Assembly (NCBI GenBank): GCA_024401415.1
Contig: JAKSLC010000008.1
Location: forward strand, 1-38,811
Direction: 5' to 3'
DNA from: Bacteroidales bacterium
GTDB lineage: Bacteria; Bacteroidota; Bacteroidia; Bacteroidales; Marinilabiliaceae
Length of the DNA stretch: 38,811 nt
Both the position numbers and the translations under genes were made by a program. Below the pieces are notes generated by a model. The model did no database searches. It was not told the origin of the DNA and saw only the letters and a list, made by a program, of their open reading frames with translations. Positions 28,148-36,449 of this stretch are shown piece after piece. Positions within the stretch are counted from its first letter, which is position 1. Each line of letters opens with the position of its first letter.

Positions 28148-28182
28148 ACAAAGCTATGAACACCATTCGATCACTATCTTAG
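28148..28182 (-). promoter_or_regulatory. Decayed WYL-type operator before the truncated protease gene
   Basis: An exact -7 element (TAGCTTTG on the minus strand, 28149-28156) is present. At the standard 20-base position a 15-base block (28168-28182) matches the WYL-gene operator at 11 of 15 positions, but its left half-site has lost the CGAA consensus. The leader after it (AAAACGA, then ATG) resembles that of the intact protease gene. Confidence 0.45.
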
Positions 28183-28309
28183 CAAGCAACGAAGACGAGT
28201 CTTCTTTCCGGATCATGTACACAAACGTAGAACGTCGGTACAATCAGAAATAATCCGAGGGTGTCGTGTTGTGAATGAACATAAAGAGACCGAAATAGAC
28301 TTTGTTACG

Positions 28310-29260
28310 TTAAAAGCCTAAATTCAACAAATTGCCTTGTTTAGAGATTTCTTGAACAAATGAAGAATAATCTTCTTTGCTCTCTAATACAGTTATCGAT
28401 TTGACATTCACTTTAGAAACTGTTTTTATATTTGCTATTTTCGCAATTCCCTCAATCTTCTTTTCAACAATAAGACGGTTCGCCCCAAATGATTCACAAC
28501 TATACTCAGAAGAAGAAGGATAGTGTATAACCCCCATCGCTCTACCAAGTTTCGCGAAAGAGGCTATTGTATATTTTGACCCTCCGTCTATGGAACTTTG
28601 AACAAGTATGAGGCCTTGAGACAATCCTGCTTGAATACGACTTGCTTTGCTGCCAGAATACAGATCTTCCTTTACATGAGGATAATATTCTGTTATTATC
28701 AACCCTCCTGAATTCAACACGTCATTAATCACTTTCGTGTGATTCTTTGAACATGTCTCTTCAAAACATAAACCTCCAGAAATGATGCCAACAACATTTG
28801 ACAATATTTGCCCATTAACATAAATTGAATGTTCATCAATGCCTTCCACAAGACCATTACATATTGCATAATTTTTTGAAAAGTATTCTCCTAACCTCTC
28901 CGCAATCTTATTGCCAAGTTGGGAACTGTGTCTTGTTCCTATTATCGCAATACATCTTTTCAAGAGATCTTTATTGCCTTTTACGAACAAGAGACTAGGA
29001 GGATCGCTTATTTCTTTAAGACTACTGGGATAATCAGACGAAAGAATACTCACTATCTCTATTCCATTTTCTCTGCAATCATTTATTATTTGATCTGCCT
29101 CCCCAAGATACGTTTGAATATTTTCAAATTGTTCTGGCTTATTTTCATTTACTATAGACGTACAATCAGCATAAGACGCAATCCTTATAAGATTCCGCTT
29201 GATGAAAGCCGGGCCGATTCCCTTTACCATTGATAACGCTAAGAGGTTCCTTATATCCAT
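28310..29260 (-). CDS. DprA/Smf-like Rossmann protein (ShosA-like)
   Basis: The 316-residue protein has the DprA Rossmann fold: IAIIGTRHSSQLGNKIAERL, ICNGLVEGIDEHSI, GIISGGLCFEE, SGGLIITEYYP and GLSQGLILVQSSIDGGSKY. A short helical N-terminus (SMVKGIGPAFIKRNL) precedes it. DprA proteins bind single-stranded DNA and load RecA. A DprA homologue paired with a phosphoribosyltransferase is the hallmark of ShosTA toxin-antitoxin/anti-phage systems, where the DprA-like member is the antitoxin. Its partner lies 6 bases upstream. No WYL-type operator was found for this pair. Confidence 0.8.
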   Translation of the reverse strand: MDIRNLLALSMVKGIGPAFIKRNLIRIASYADCTSIVNENKPEQFENIQTYLGEADQIINDCRENGIEIVSILSSDYPSSLKEISDPPSLLFVKGNKDLLKRCIAIIGTRHSSQLGNKIAERLGEYFSKNYAICNGLVEGIDEHSIYVNGQILSNVVGIISGGLCFEETCSKNHTKVINDVLNSGGLIITEYYPHVKEDLYSGSKASRIQAGLSQGLILVQSSIDGGSKYTIASFAKLGRAMGVIHYPSSSEYSCESFGANRLIVEKKIEGIAKIANIKTVSKVNVKSITVLESKEDYSSFVQEISKQGNLLNLGF

Positions 29261-29266
29261 ATAATT

Positions 29267-30601
29267 TTATTGATTTGAAATATCTATTGTATAACCACAA
29301 CCGTCTCCTCTAAATTGAGGCGGTGTGCAAGAATAAAATCTGTGCCCGTCTGATCTTCTAATTTTAAGAAGCATAGGTTTACCGCACATAGGGCAAAAGA
29401 CATCACTGTTTACGGCCAACGTCATTTGAAACATTGCAATAAAAAGAATGTTTTTAGCCCCTTTTTCTTTCAACTTTTTAATCACATACCATGCAGTTGC
29501 CGCCGTAGTCAGTTGGTCGTCAAGAACTATAATGTTCTTTCCTTCTAGGCTTAATAATTGCTCAATCAATTTTCCTGATTGATCGAATATATCTTCTTGG
29601 GGGCTGTCAACCGAGAGATAATCTTGTAGAAATGATTGACGCTCATTATAAAGATTCCTGTTTCTAAGAGATCCCTGAACATTATCTGCCCACTTTAAAA
29701 GTTGCACTTTTTTTATGTTCGTATTTACTAGATCGAAGATTTCTTTCATCTTATTTTCTGGCACTGTGGACTGTTTGTCTGTTAGATATGTAAAATAATC
29801 CCAGTTTTGATCTACGATAGCCGTCTGATTTATATATGATGCTATTCCATTTGCCAATTTATGCAAAAAATCTTGAGTTCTATGTGGATTCGACATCATG
29901 AAATATTTATCTCCACAGCCATACTTATCACATGCTCCTTGTTCTTGTCTAGCTAAGCATCGTATACAAGCATAGGAGCCATCTCTATATTTGTTATAAT
30001 TGAGTTTGATTGATTTCAAAGAATTACTTCCTGCAAAAACAGCCTCTATAGAATATAAATTTTCTAAAGGCGAATTTAATATGACTTCAATATCTTGAAA
30101 ACTTCGGGCTTCATAGGTCGGTCCCATTTTCCTAGCAAGCATTTCATCTCCAATACCATCACGGTCATCCTTTATTTCTTCTGTTATTTGATAAGGAAGA
30201 AACCAAATAGTCTTAATGCCAAGTTTTCTTCCTAATTCAATATCCAACTTGGTATCTCCAATAAAGACAGCATCACCACTTCCTATTTGACTCTTGATGT
30301 TTGGATGCTGATCTAAATATTCGTTCAGCTTATTTGTGTTAGGCTTGTCAGCAAGCGAAACACATTCAAGTCCGAGCATTGAACATATAGGATTCACATA
30401 CTTCCAATGAGAATCTGACACAACAAGTAAATCGTCATGTTTATTTTTTCTTGATTGAATAAACTCATTTACACCATAGAAAAGAGGTAGCTGACCTAGA
30501 TAGTTGTCAATTATACAATTATCTTGACCATCTTTAAACGGTTTCCAACTAGGATGAACCGTATTGATCAATGTCCCATCTAAATCAAGAAGTATGAGCA
30601 T
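29267..30601 (-). CDS. HAD-phosphoribosyltransferase fusion (ShosT-like)
   Basis: Three parts are visible in 444 residues. An N-terminal HAD-type phosphatase domain has LLDLDGTLINT and VFIGDTKLDIELG. A central region includes a Cys cluster (CIRCLARQEQGACDKYGC). A PRTase domain carries the PRPP loop IIVLDDQLTTAATAW. The C-terminus ends in a topoisomerase-type zinc ribbon (CPMCGKPMLLKIRR, then CGYTI). PRTases of this sort with a DprA neighbour form ShosTA, in which the PRTase is the toxin and is thought to interfere with nucleotide metabolism. It precedes and is tightly coupled to the DprA-like gene. ComF-like DNA-uptake function is the main alternative, but no competence genes are nearby. Confidence 0.78.
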   Translation of the reverse strand: MLILLDLDGTLINTVHPSWKPFKDGQDNCIIDNYLGQLPLFYGVNEFIQSRKNKHDDLLVVSDSHWKYVNPICSMLGLECVSLADKPNTNKLNEYLDQHPNIKSQIGSGDAVFIGDTKLDIELGRKLGIKTIWFLPYQITEEIKDDRDGIGDEMLARKMGPTYEARSFQDIEVILNSPLENLYSIEAVFAGSNSLKSIKLNYNKYRDGSYACIRCLARQEQGACDKYGCGDKYFMMSNPHRTQDFLHKLANGIASYINQTAIVDQNWDYFTYLTDKQSTVPENKMKEIFDLVNTNIKKVQLLKWADNVQGSLRNRNLYNERQSFLQDYLSVDSPQEDIFDQSGKLIEQLLSLEGKNIIVLDDQLTTAATAWYVIKKLKEKGAKNILFIAMFQMTLAVNSDVFCPMCGKPMLLKIRRSDGHRFYSCTPPQFRGDGCGYTIDISNQ

Positions 30602-30744
30602 TTTCAGATTTGGTAAATAATTTTTTGTTTCGAAACTGTCACAAATAAGGTTTGAGACGATTGTAATATTTATATCCTTTTTCTAGTCTAGAAAAAACTC
30701 AATAAACAGCAGGTATATCTGAGCTTCTACTTACTGAAACAAAT

Positions 30745-30927
30745 TCAGGAGCCTTGTCCTAACAAAGGTACAATTACATGCTCTTGTAGATTTATCAACC
30801 CTATTCCAGTAGAGCTAGAAACTTCTAGAAGATTTCCATATGGTTCTATGGTTTTGTATTTACCACTAGGGATAACTTCTGCGCGAAATGGAATATTAAT
30901 TACAGAATAAGAATCATTCTTATTCAA
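30745..30927 (-). CDS. Short protein or remnant with a WG-like segment
   Basis: The 60 residues contain EPYGNLLEVSSSTGIGLINL followed by QEHVIVPL, which resembles one WG repeat (GLINxxxxxIVP). It could be the remnant of a larger WG-repeat protein such as the one at 26358, or a small free-standing gene. No good promoter or operator was found upstream. The flanks 30602-30744 and 30928-31042 show no gene. Confidence 0.35.
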   Translation of the reverse strand: MNKNDSYSVINIPFRAEVIPSGKYKTIEPYGNLLEVSSSTGIGLINLQEHVIVPLLGQGS

Positions 30928-31042
30928 TTGAAATATGTTATTCTTTTGAGACTTTCATCCATATCCAAAACGCTTTCCGCTAAGTAATTCGTCTTGAATA
31001 TTTATATCTAGTCTTCGCTTTTACTTTTGATAGCGCAACCTT

Positions 31043-33859
31043 TTATGAAGCTTCTGCTAAGATATAATGAGGAAAACTCTTCTCCTCATTATTTACTACT
31101 TTTCCTATATTTCTAACAACTATAACTCCATCCACACTGACAGTCATCAACTTTGATTCATCTATTGAAAAACCCGCGGTCACAACATTTCTGAAGGCGA
31201 TTCTTTCTCCTTGGTCTTGCCAATGCGATAGCTCTTCTCGAGTCTCGGTGTCGTATATATACACATCATTAGATGGAACATGTCCTATTCCTCCCAGTGA
31301 CTTTGCTTCATATCCCTGATTTGACAAAGCCATAAGTCTACCCGAAGGGCTAAAGCACAACAGAGATCTACCTTTAATTTGAAATTGTTCTCTGATAAAA
31401 TTAAAGTCGTGTGCATTGTCATTATTGAACTTTTCAAAATCAGCTTGTTTTATGAGATACAAGTCCGGAGTGCTGTCGTACGTGCCAAACAAACCATTCT
31501 TTGTAAATGCACAAATCCACGTAGCGTATCTAGCAATCTCAGTGTCGCATATTTCCCGCTCGAGAGACAATGTATTTTTTGTCTCGTTATAGTTAATTTC
31601 TATAAGTTTCAGGTACCCATTGCCCCCTGGTTTGCCAACAATTCCAACATATTTGTTGTCGTATGAGAATGCAACATAGTTCAAGAATGACAATGTAGTA
31701 CCCAACTCGATGTCTAGTTCTTGTTCTGCATCTACTATTCCAATAACAACATAGTGTTTTTCTTGTAAGAAAATTGCACTAAAGTCAGGAAATGTACTGT
31801 TCTGGATATTGTCAATCCACACCTTTGCGCGTTTGTTCTCATTCGAATATGACTCAAAGTATTCTGCATATTCAGATACAAGAGATTTTCTTTTGCCTTC
31901 AATCTCTGCTTTCTGCTCTTCTGTATATTGGTTAAGGAATGAAGTATCATATTCATCCTTAATCTTTAAGAATTCATCTCTTGAAATTTCTTCTTTTATA
32001 AGTCTGTTAAAATAGCGAGACTTTTTATCCGTCTTTGCATATAGCTTTCCATCTGGGCTGATGAATGTATAATATTGCACATTCGATTTTTCCCATTGAA
32101 ATGTTATAGGGTTATAAACTTTCAATTCACGTTCCCCTTTAGCATATTCCATGAATAACAAGTTGTCTGTTTTGTCAAAATCTACGAAATTGCCAGTTAA
32201 TACAGTCTCTTCTTTTTGTTCGAGTATATTGTAAAGGGCATATTTATTACCACCTTTAGGGTAAACCAAATACTTACCGTTAGAAGACATTTTCGCTTTA
32301 GCATACTTTTCTTCCTCAAGGTTTATAGTCTTAATTCCTTGCCATTCAGATTTTGATTCTGACATTTCGCAATAACTATACAGAAAATCGCTTTTATAAA
32401 CTAATTTATTATTCGATTTGCATAAAATACTAGAAGTTGATATTTCTATCCCATCTACAATGATAGAATTATAAGACTCCTTATGTGGCTTAAAAAATTC
32501 ACCTGCCTCATTCTTGTCTGAGAAAGTGGAAACAATCTTACCATTTCTCAAAAAAAGGTATAACGACGGCTTAACTTTAAAAAGAATATTTTCATGCTCA
32601 ACGAATATATCGTCTATACATAACGAATAATCGTCACCCCCACTATAATATGTTTCATATCCTTCATTTGAAATCCAAACAATTCTTTTTCGTCTATCGA
32701 TGGAATTCGACACCGACACTCTTTCTGTCTGTTTGTTATATGTTAAGAGCTTATTATAACATCTCTGTATTTCTTCAATAATGTAAACACCCTCATTTGA
32801 TGGATAAATTTTTGCAGATAAGTTCATCTCATCCCATTCGATCTCTTTTTCAAGAGAAACCGAATGAATTCCGTTTTCTATTTTTTCCCTACATTCATTA
32901 GCAAATTCGACGCATATATCAAACGAAATTTTACGCATTATTTTATTTGTTCTTTGAACACAATCAGCATTAGCAACAACTAAGCCATCGACACTAAAAT
33001 CTGAGATAAGAGGACTATACTTAAAACTCCCTTTGCTAACTGAGTTAGGCTTCAAATCTTCATATTCGTATTGGGTACCGTTCCTGCTAATAATGAAACC
33101 AGTATTGGTTATGCCTATAATATTATCTGTTTTATCAAATCTTCTAATACGATTAGAATCTATAACTATTACATTGATATAGTTAGATTCTACTATATAC
33201 AACAAACCATTCTCGTTGTCTACGTGGTAAGAATCTTGTCCTTTAAGGTTGATATTGTTGAATTCTGCTTCGACAGAAAGATTTTCGGTTTTGACAATGC
33301 ATACAGACGATTTGCGTTTATTAAGCACATATAGTGTTTTATAATCATTACTATGCGCTATAAGTTCATCAACTTCTAATGAGTATTCAATACGTAGTTT
33401 TTCTGTATCAAATATACTAAAAGAAGTCCCTCCAGAATGTTCAGTTGAAAATAGTAATTTCCCGTCTGTTATGTGTTTAATGTCATTCGGACAAAGATAG
33501 TTTTCAGTATAAACATATGTCTCTATAGAAGGATCAAAGAAATGAATACGATCCTTCATAACAAAAATAAGGTACGGAAAATCATCGAATACGTAAGCTC
33601 GCTTCAAATCGCTACTGCCAAAACGTAACGCATTCTCAACACAAATCTTATGTCTTTCTTTTGATTGATTACCTATTACAATATATTCCCCTGCTGCGTT
33701 GAGCTTGGGCAAAACTTTTGTCTCTCCAGCTCCTACAACACCTTCGAACATCTCTTGTCCATTGAAAAGAATTGTAAATGAGTCCTCTTTTTCTGAGCGT
33801 ATCTTATACTCCGTATTAAGGAATCCATGTTTTGGATATACTTTTAGATAATCCTCCAT
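31043..33859 (-). CDS. Large WD40-like beta-propeller protein
   Basis: The 938-residue protein has no signal peptide or membrane helix and is built of repeating four-strand blades. Recognisable blade pieces are KMSSNGKYLVYPKGGNKYAL, FISPDGKLYAKTD, CFSPSGRLMALSNQ, VYIYDTETREELSHWQDQ and GFSIDESKLMTVSVDGVIVV. Two or more propellers are likely. A charged helical segment (about 640-690) may separate them. No catalytic motif is visible, so it is probably a scaffold or sensor. It stands alone behind its own WYL-type operator, which ties it to the island's regulon. It is downstream of the retron operon. Confidence 0.7.
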   Translation of the reverse strand: MEDYLKVYPKHGFLNTEYKIRSEKEDSFTILFNGQEMFEGVVGAGETKVLPKLNAAGEYIVIGNQSKERHKICVENALRFGSSDLKRAYVFDDFPYLIFVMKDRIHFFDPSIETYVYTENYLCPNDIKHITDGKLLFSTEHSGGTSFSIFDTEKLRIEYSLEVDELIAHSNDYKTLYVLNKRKSSVCIVKTENLSVEAEFNNINLKGQDSYHVDNENGLLYIVESNYINVIVIDSNRIRRFDKTDNIIGITNTGFIISRNGTQYEYEDLKPNSVSKGSFKYSPLISDFSVDGLVVANADCVQRTNKIMRKISFDICVEFANECREKIENGIHSVSLEKEIEWDEMNLSAKIYPSNEGVYIIEEIQRCYNKLLTYNKQTERVSVSNSIDRRKRIVWISNEGYETYYSGGDDYSLCIDDIFVEHENILFKVKPSLYLFLRNGKIVSTFSDKNEAGEFFKPHKESYNSIIVDGIEISTSSILCKSNNKLVYKSDFLYSYCEMSESKSEWQGIKTINLEEEKYAKAKMSSNGKYLVYPKGGNKYALYNILEQKEETVLTGNFVDFDKTDNLLFMEYAKGERELKVYNPITFQWEKSNVQYYTFISPDGKLYAKTDKKSRYFNRLIKEEISRDEFLKIKDEYDTSFLNQYTEEQKAEIEGKRKSLVSEYAEYFESYSNENKRAKVWIDNIQNSTFPDFSAIFLQEKHYVVIGIVDAEQELDIELGTTLSFLNYVAFSYDNKYVGIVGKPGGNGYLKLIEINYNETKNTLSLEREICDTEIARYATWICAFTKNGLFGTYDSTPDLYLIKQADFEKFNNDNAHDFNFIREQFQIKGRSLLCFSPSGRLMALSNQGYEAKSLGGIGHVPSNDVYIYDTETREELSHWQDQGERIAFRNVVTAGFSIDESKLMTVSVDGVIVVRNIGKVVNNEEKSFPHYILAEAS

Positions 33860-33906
33860 AATTCATAGTATAATAAAATTATATAGTAAAATATTGTTTT
33901 CATCTC

Positions 33907-33941
33907 ACAAATATACAACTTCCCCACGGATCCTTTCTTCG
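33907..33941 (-). promoter_or_regulatory. WYL-type operator plus promoter of the beta-propeller gene
   Basis: An exact -7 element (TATATTTG on the minus strand, 33908-33915) is preceded at the standard 20-base spacing by CGAAGAAAGGATCCG (33927-33941), a weaker copy matching the retron operator at 12 of 15 positions. Confidence 0.55.
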
Positions 33942-34122
33942 CACCTCATCATAAACTTTCATCATTTTCTCCTCCTTTCCCACAATCTGTGTCATATTGC
34001 ATGTTTTTCCTATACAAATGCTCACAAGCCTCCATCTCCCAAATACCATCTAACCCATCTATTCTTCGTCTCAAAGGGGGAACTTACACTATGTGTATAC
34101 GATTTTAGACAAAAACTGACTA
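33942..34122. other. Intergenic region with shared box and WYL-3'-end-like debris
   Basis: This region separates the retron accessory gene from the beta-propeller promoter. Two stretches echo other parts of the island. CTCCCAAATACCATCT at 34036-34051 is nearly repeated at 36526-36541 and more weakly at 38553-38568. On the minus strand, about 33943-33982 resembles the last codons of the WYL gene (EKMMKVYDEVR against EKMMEVYDGVR). No open gene is present. Confidence 0.4.
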
Positions 34123-35025
34123 TCACATCTCCACCCCCTCAATCTTCCCATGCCTCAAAACCAATTCTATCATATCTCCATTCTTCTTTCCCTTAACCAT
34201 TGAAAATAAATTTGCTGGCAATTGTTTTATTTTTCCATTAACTGAAACAAAGCAACCACCAGGCAACATATTTACAATCATTGCCTCAACTATATTTGTC
34301 ACACTAATTTCTGGCCTGCCAATATTCTCTTTTACTGTCGTGACCACTTTAATTAAGACAATTCGAATACTGTTAAATGTATTAAGATTAAAGAACTTGT
34401 ACAAATAATTATTCTCATCTTTCCCATCTTGAATGACCATACATCTATGCTCACCCTCATTCCTTACTTGCCTTAACGAATTTAATGTGTAATTAATTGT
34501 ATCGTGCGGAAAAAACCTATTGCAAAATGCATTAATCTTATGTACTACTTGTATGTCCGCTACGTTTCTCTCCTTTTTTGTCCTAACAAATTTGTATGTT
34601 TCTTCAGATGTATAATACTCAATTTCGTCTAATAAGGATTCTATTCGTGGGAATGTTTTGAAATAATAATAATTCAATATATTCTCAAGTTGGTAGAATG
34701 CATTTACACAAAAAATATAAAACCTCTCCTTCTCATTTTTCTGAAGATCCAGCGAGGAGTTCTCCATTCGTAAATTATCTACTATCAATTGATCGCGCAA
34801 TCGACATTCTATTATAAACTCGTACGACACACTGACGTTTGCCCTAATCTCTAACGCTGCTCTAATGGCTTTTACATCATCCATTGTTTCAGAGGGCATG
34901 AACACACCAACTGCGGAAGATGTCTGTTGACCACCATACATCTTTCGCAGTTCCGCATCAAATTCCTTATTTTGAATAGACAAAATGCGTATTTTTTCAA
35001 TAGTCGCCCTAAGTTTTTCGTCCAT
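34123..35025 (-). CDS. Retron accessory protein: HEPN-like motif and OB-like tail
   Basis: The 300-residue protein starts 1 base after the reverse transcriptase stop, the expected place of a retron effector. Residues about 95-235 are helical, with SLRQVRNEGEHRCM holding R188-N-x3-H193. This fits the R-x4-6-H motif of HEPN ribonucleases, including the polar residue after Arg. Residues about 240-298 look like a small beta-barrel of S1 or cold-shock type (EAMIVNMLPGGCFVSVNGK, then GDMIELVLRHGKIEG). The inference is a toxin RNase held inactive by the RT-msDNA complex, with an RNA-binding tail. The published retron class cannot be assigned with confidence from sequence alone. Confidence 0.6.
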   Translation of the reverse strand: MDEKLRATIEKIRILSIQNKEFDAELRKMYGGQQTSSAVGVFMPSETMDDVKAIRAALEIRANVSVSYEFIIECRLRDQLIVDNLRMENSSLDLQKNEKERFYIFCVNAFYQLENILNYYYFKTFPRIESLLDEIEYYTSEETYKFVRTKKERNVADIQVVHKINAFCNRFFPHDTINYTLNSLRQVRNEGEHRCMVIQDGKDENNYLYKFFNLNTFNSIRIVLIKVVTTVKENIGRPEISVTNIVEAMIVNMLPGGCFVSVNGKIKQLPANLFSMVKGKKNGDMIELVLRHGKIEGVEM

Positions 35026-35026
35026 G

Positions 35027-36175
35027 CTATATTGCGTTTAACAATTCATCTAATTCACTATTTAGCTTAGAAACAATGTCAATTTGCCCCCTAAAATAAC
35101 AATTATTTATTTCCAATAACGAATTAAATCTATTCCACAAACATCCATATACCCTATCCTTTTCCCCCTTAACCATCTTCAAATACTGAAGTTTCCCATA
35201 TATAACATTCTCCATTACAGGTTCCCCCTTTTTTACATGTCCCTTTTCTATCTTATAATATGGATAGAATCTTCTATACGCCTCGTAATATCCATAACGC
35301 TCCCATATATGCAGAACATTGCGGATCTCCTTTACATACTTTTTTGGTGTATTCAGCTTGGTACTGACTGTAATACCTGTAACTTCTTGACGTTGTCCAA
35401 CTTTTTGCAAACGTGTTTTTTCTTCTCCATGCATTGTGAATCGTTGATCTTCAACAATACGTTTCAACTCTGCTCTGAATTCTCCTCCTTCTTGATACAC
35501 ATTGTGCATGGAACTAAAAGTAATATCATCAGCATAACGTGTATAATGCAAATTAAAACGGCGCGCCAACCCAGCTAGCCTATGGTCAAGCTTATCGCAT
35601 ATAGCATTTGTAATTATAGGCGACGTAGGTGCACCTTGAGGAAGAACGTATTTAAATGTTCCATCATCATTAGTAACACGAATGCTACAAAGACCTGCTA
35701 TAAATCCAGCTACAGATTTGTTGAAGTTGAATGGGGGTAACTGCAATCTTGCCCGCACTCTAGGCTGCTCTATAGTGGTAAAAAAATCCTTTAGGTCGGT
35801 ATTAAATACATAATTCTGATTTATATGCCTAATAGCATTGTCCACAACACTTCTTCCCTCTGTAAATCCCATAGCATAATCTGATGGTGTATATAATGCC
35901 TTAAGAATAATATTCAAGAAGTATAGGATGTTATTCAAGCCTTTTGAAGGAGCATCAATCGGTCGTACTCCTTTCTTATTCTTTTTAGGAATAGAAAAAT
36001 GATTATAACGACCACGAATATTGTTGGGATTTGAGTAATAACTCAACTGTTTCATGGAAAAAGAAAATGCACTCTCCTCGCCCAACTCATCCTTAACAAG
36101 ATCATTGAGCAAGACCAACAAATCTTCTTTGTTGCCAACTGCATGTGCTCTATTTATTATTTCTCTCTTCTCCAT
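35027..36175 (-). CDS. Retron-type reverse transcriptase
   Basis: At 382 residues it is the usual retron RT size. Motifs in order: a basic SIPKKNKKGVRPIDAP entry, NAIRH (113-117; retron region X, NAxxH), NTDLKDFF (about 125-132) with a catalytic Asp, LPQGAPTSP (178-186), YADD (214-217) and VTGITVS (265-271; region Y, VTG). Together these place it in retrons rather than group II introns or DGRs. It is preceded by a matching msr-msd RNA locus and followed by an accessory gene. It should make a branched RNA-DNA molecule (msDNA) primed from a 2'-OH of the RNA. Confidence 0.93.
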   Translation of the reverse strand: MEKREIINRAHAVGNKEDLLVLLNDLVKDELGEESAFSFSMKQLSYYSNPNNIRGRYNHFSIPKKNKKGVRPIDAPSKGLNNILYFLNIILKALYTPSDYAMGFTEGRSVVDNAIRHINQNYVFNTDLKDFFTTIEQPRVRARLQLPPFNFNKSVAGFIAGLCSIRVTNDDGTFKYVLPQGAPTSPIITNAICDKLDHRLAGLARRFNLHYTRYADDITFSSMHNVYQEGGEFRAELKRIVEDQRFTMHGEEKTRLQKVGQRQEVTGITVSTKLNTPKKYVKEIRNVLHIWERYGYYEAYRRFYPYYKIEKGHVKKGEPVMENVIYGKLQYLKMVKGEKDRVYGCLWNRFNSLLEINNCYFRGQIDIVSKLNSELDELLNAI

Positions 36176-36195
36176 AACTTCAACATAATGAAAAA

Positions 36196-36392
36196 TGATC
36201 TTGAGAGTTTGTCGGCCTGACTCTTATTTCCTTATAATGCTTGTTTGTTGAACAATGAGTATATTTATACTCATACAAACAGTGAAACGATAACAACTTA
36301 ACATTGTTTATCCTAGAGCATTCGCTCCGGACACCCGAACAAAACGTCGGGCAATAGTCAAATATCCTTTCAGACCGACAAACTCTCAAAGA
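36196..36392 (-). ncRNA. Retron msr-msd RNA
   Basis: On the minus strand the locus begins with arm a1 (36370-36391) and ends with arm a2 (36199-36220). The inner 15 bases, TTGAGAGTTTGTCGG and CCGACAAACTCTCAA, pair perfectly. Between them are a CCCGA/TCGGG hairpin, a GAGC-GAAT-GCTC hairpin (both msr-like), and a longer hairpin with ATGAGTAT/ATACTCAT arms around AAAT that suits the msd. The RNA starts about 17 bases after its -7 element and ends about 20 bases before the reverse transcriptase start. The exact 5' and 3' ends and branching G are not determined. Confidence 0.85.
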
Positions 36393-36414
36393 CCGTTTTC
36401 TTTTCGTTTACATC

Positions 36415-36449
36415 ACAAAGATATAATCATTCTCCGAACCCTATCTTCG
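36415..36449 (-). promoter_or_regulatory. WYL-type operator plus promoter of the retron
   Basis: An exact -7 element (TATCTTTG on the minus strand, 36416-36423) is preceded by CGAAGATAGGGTTCG (36435-36449). The core matches the WYL-gene operator at 13 of 15 positions, and the 20-base spacing is identical. It puts msr-msd, the RT and the accessory gene under the same control as the rest of the island. Confidence 0.7.

Noticed and set aside
30602..30744. Search for a WYL-type operator before the ShosTA-like pair
   Set aside because: A TTTG-type element is possible at 30642, but the block at the standard spacing (30661 onward) is AT-rich and lacks both half-sites.
36180..36389. 69-residue minus-strand frame over the retron RNA
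   Set aside because: It covers the msr-msd RNA; the a1/a2 arms and hairpins explain the sequence better than a protein.
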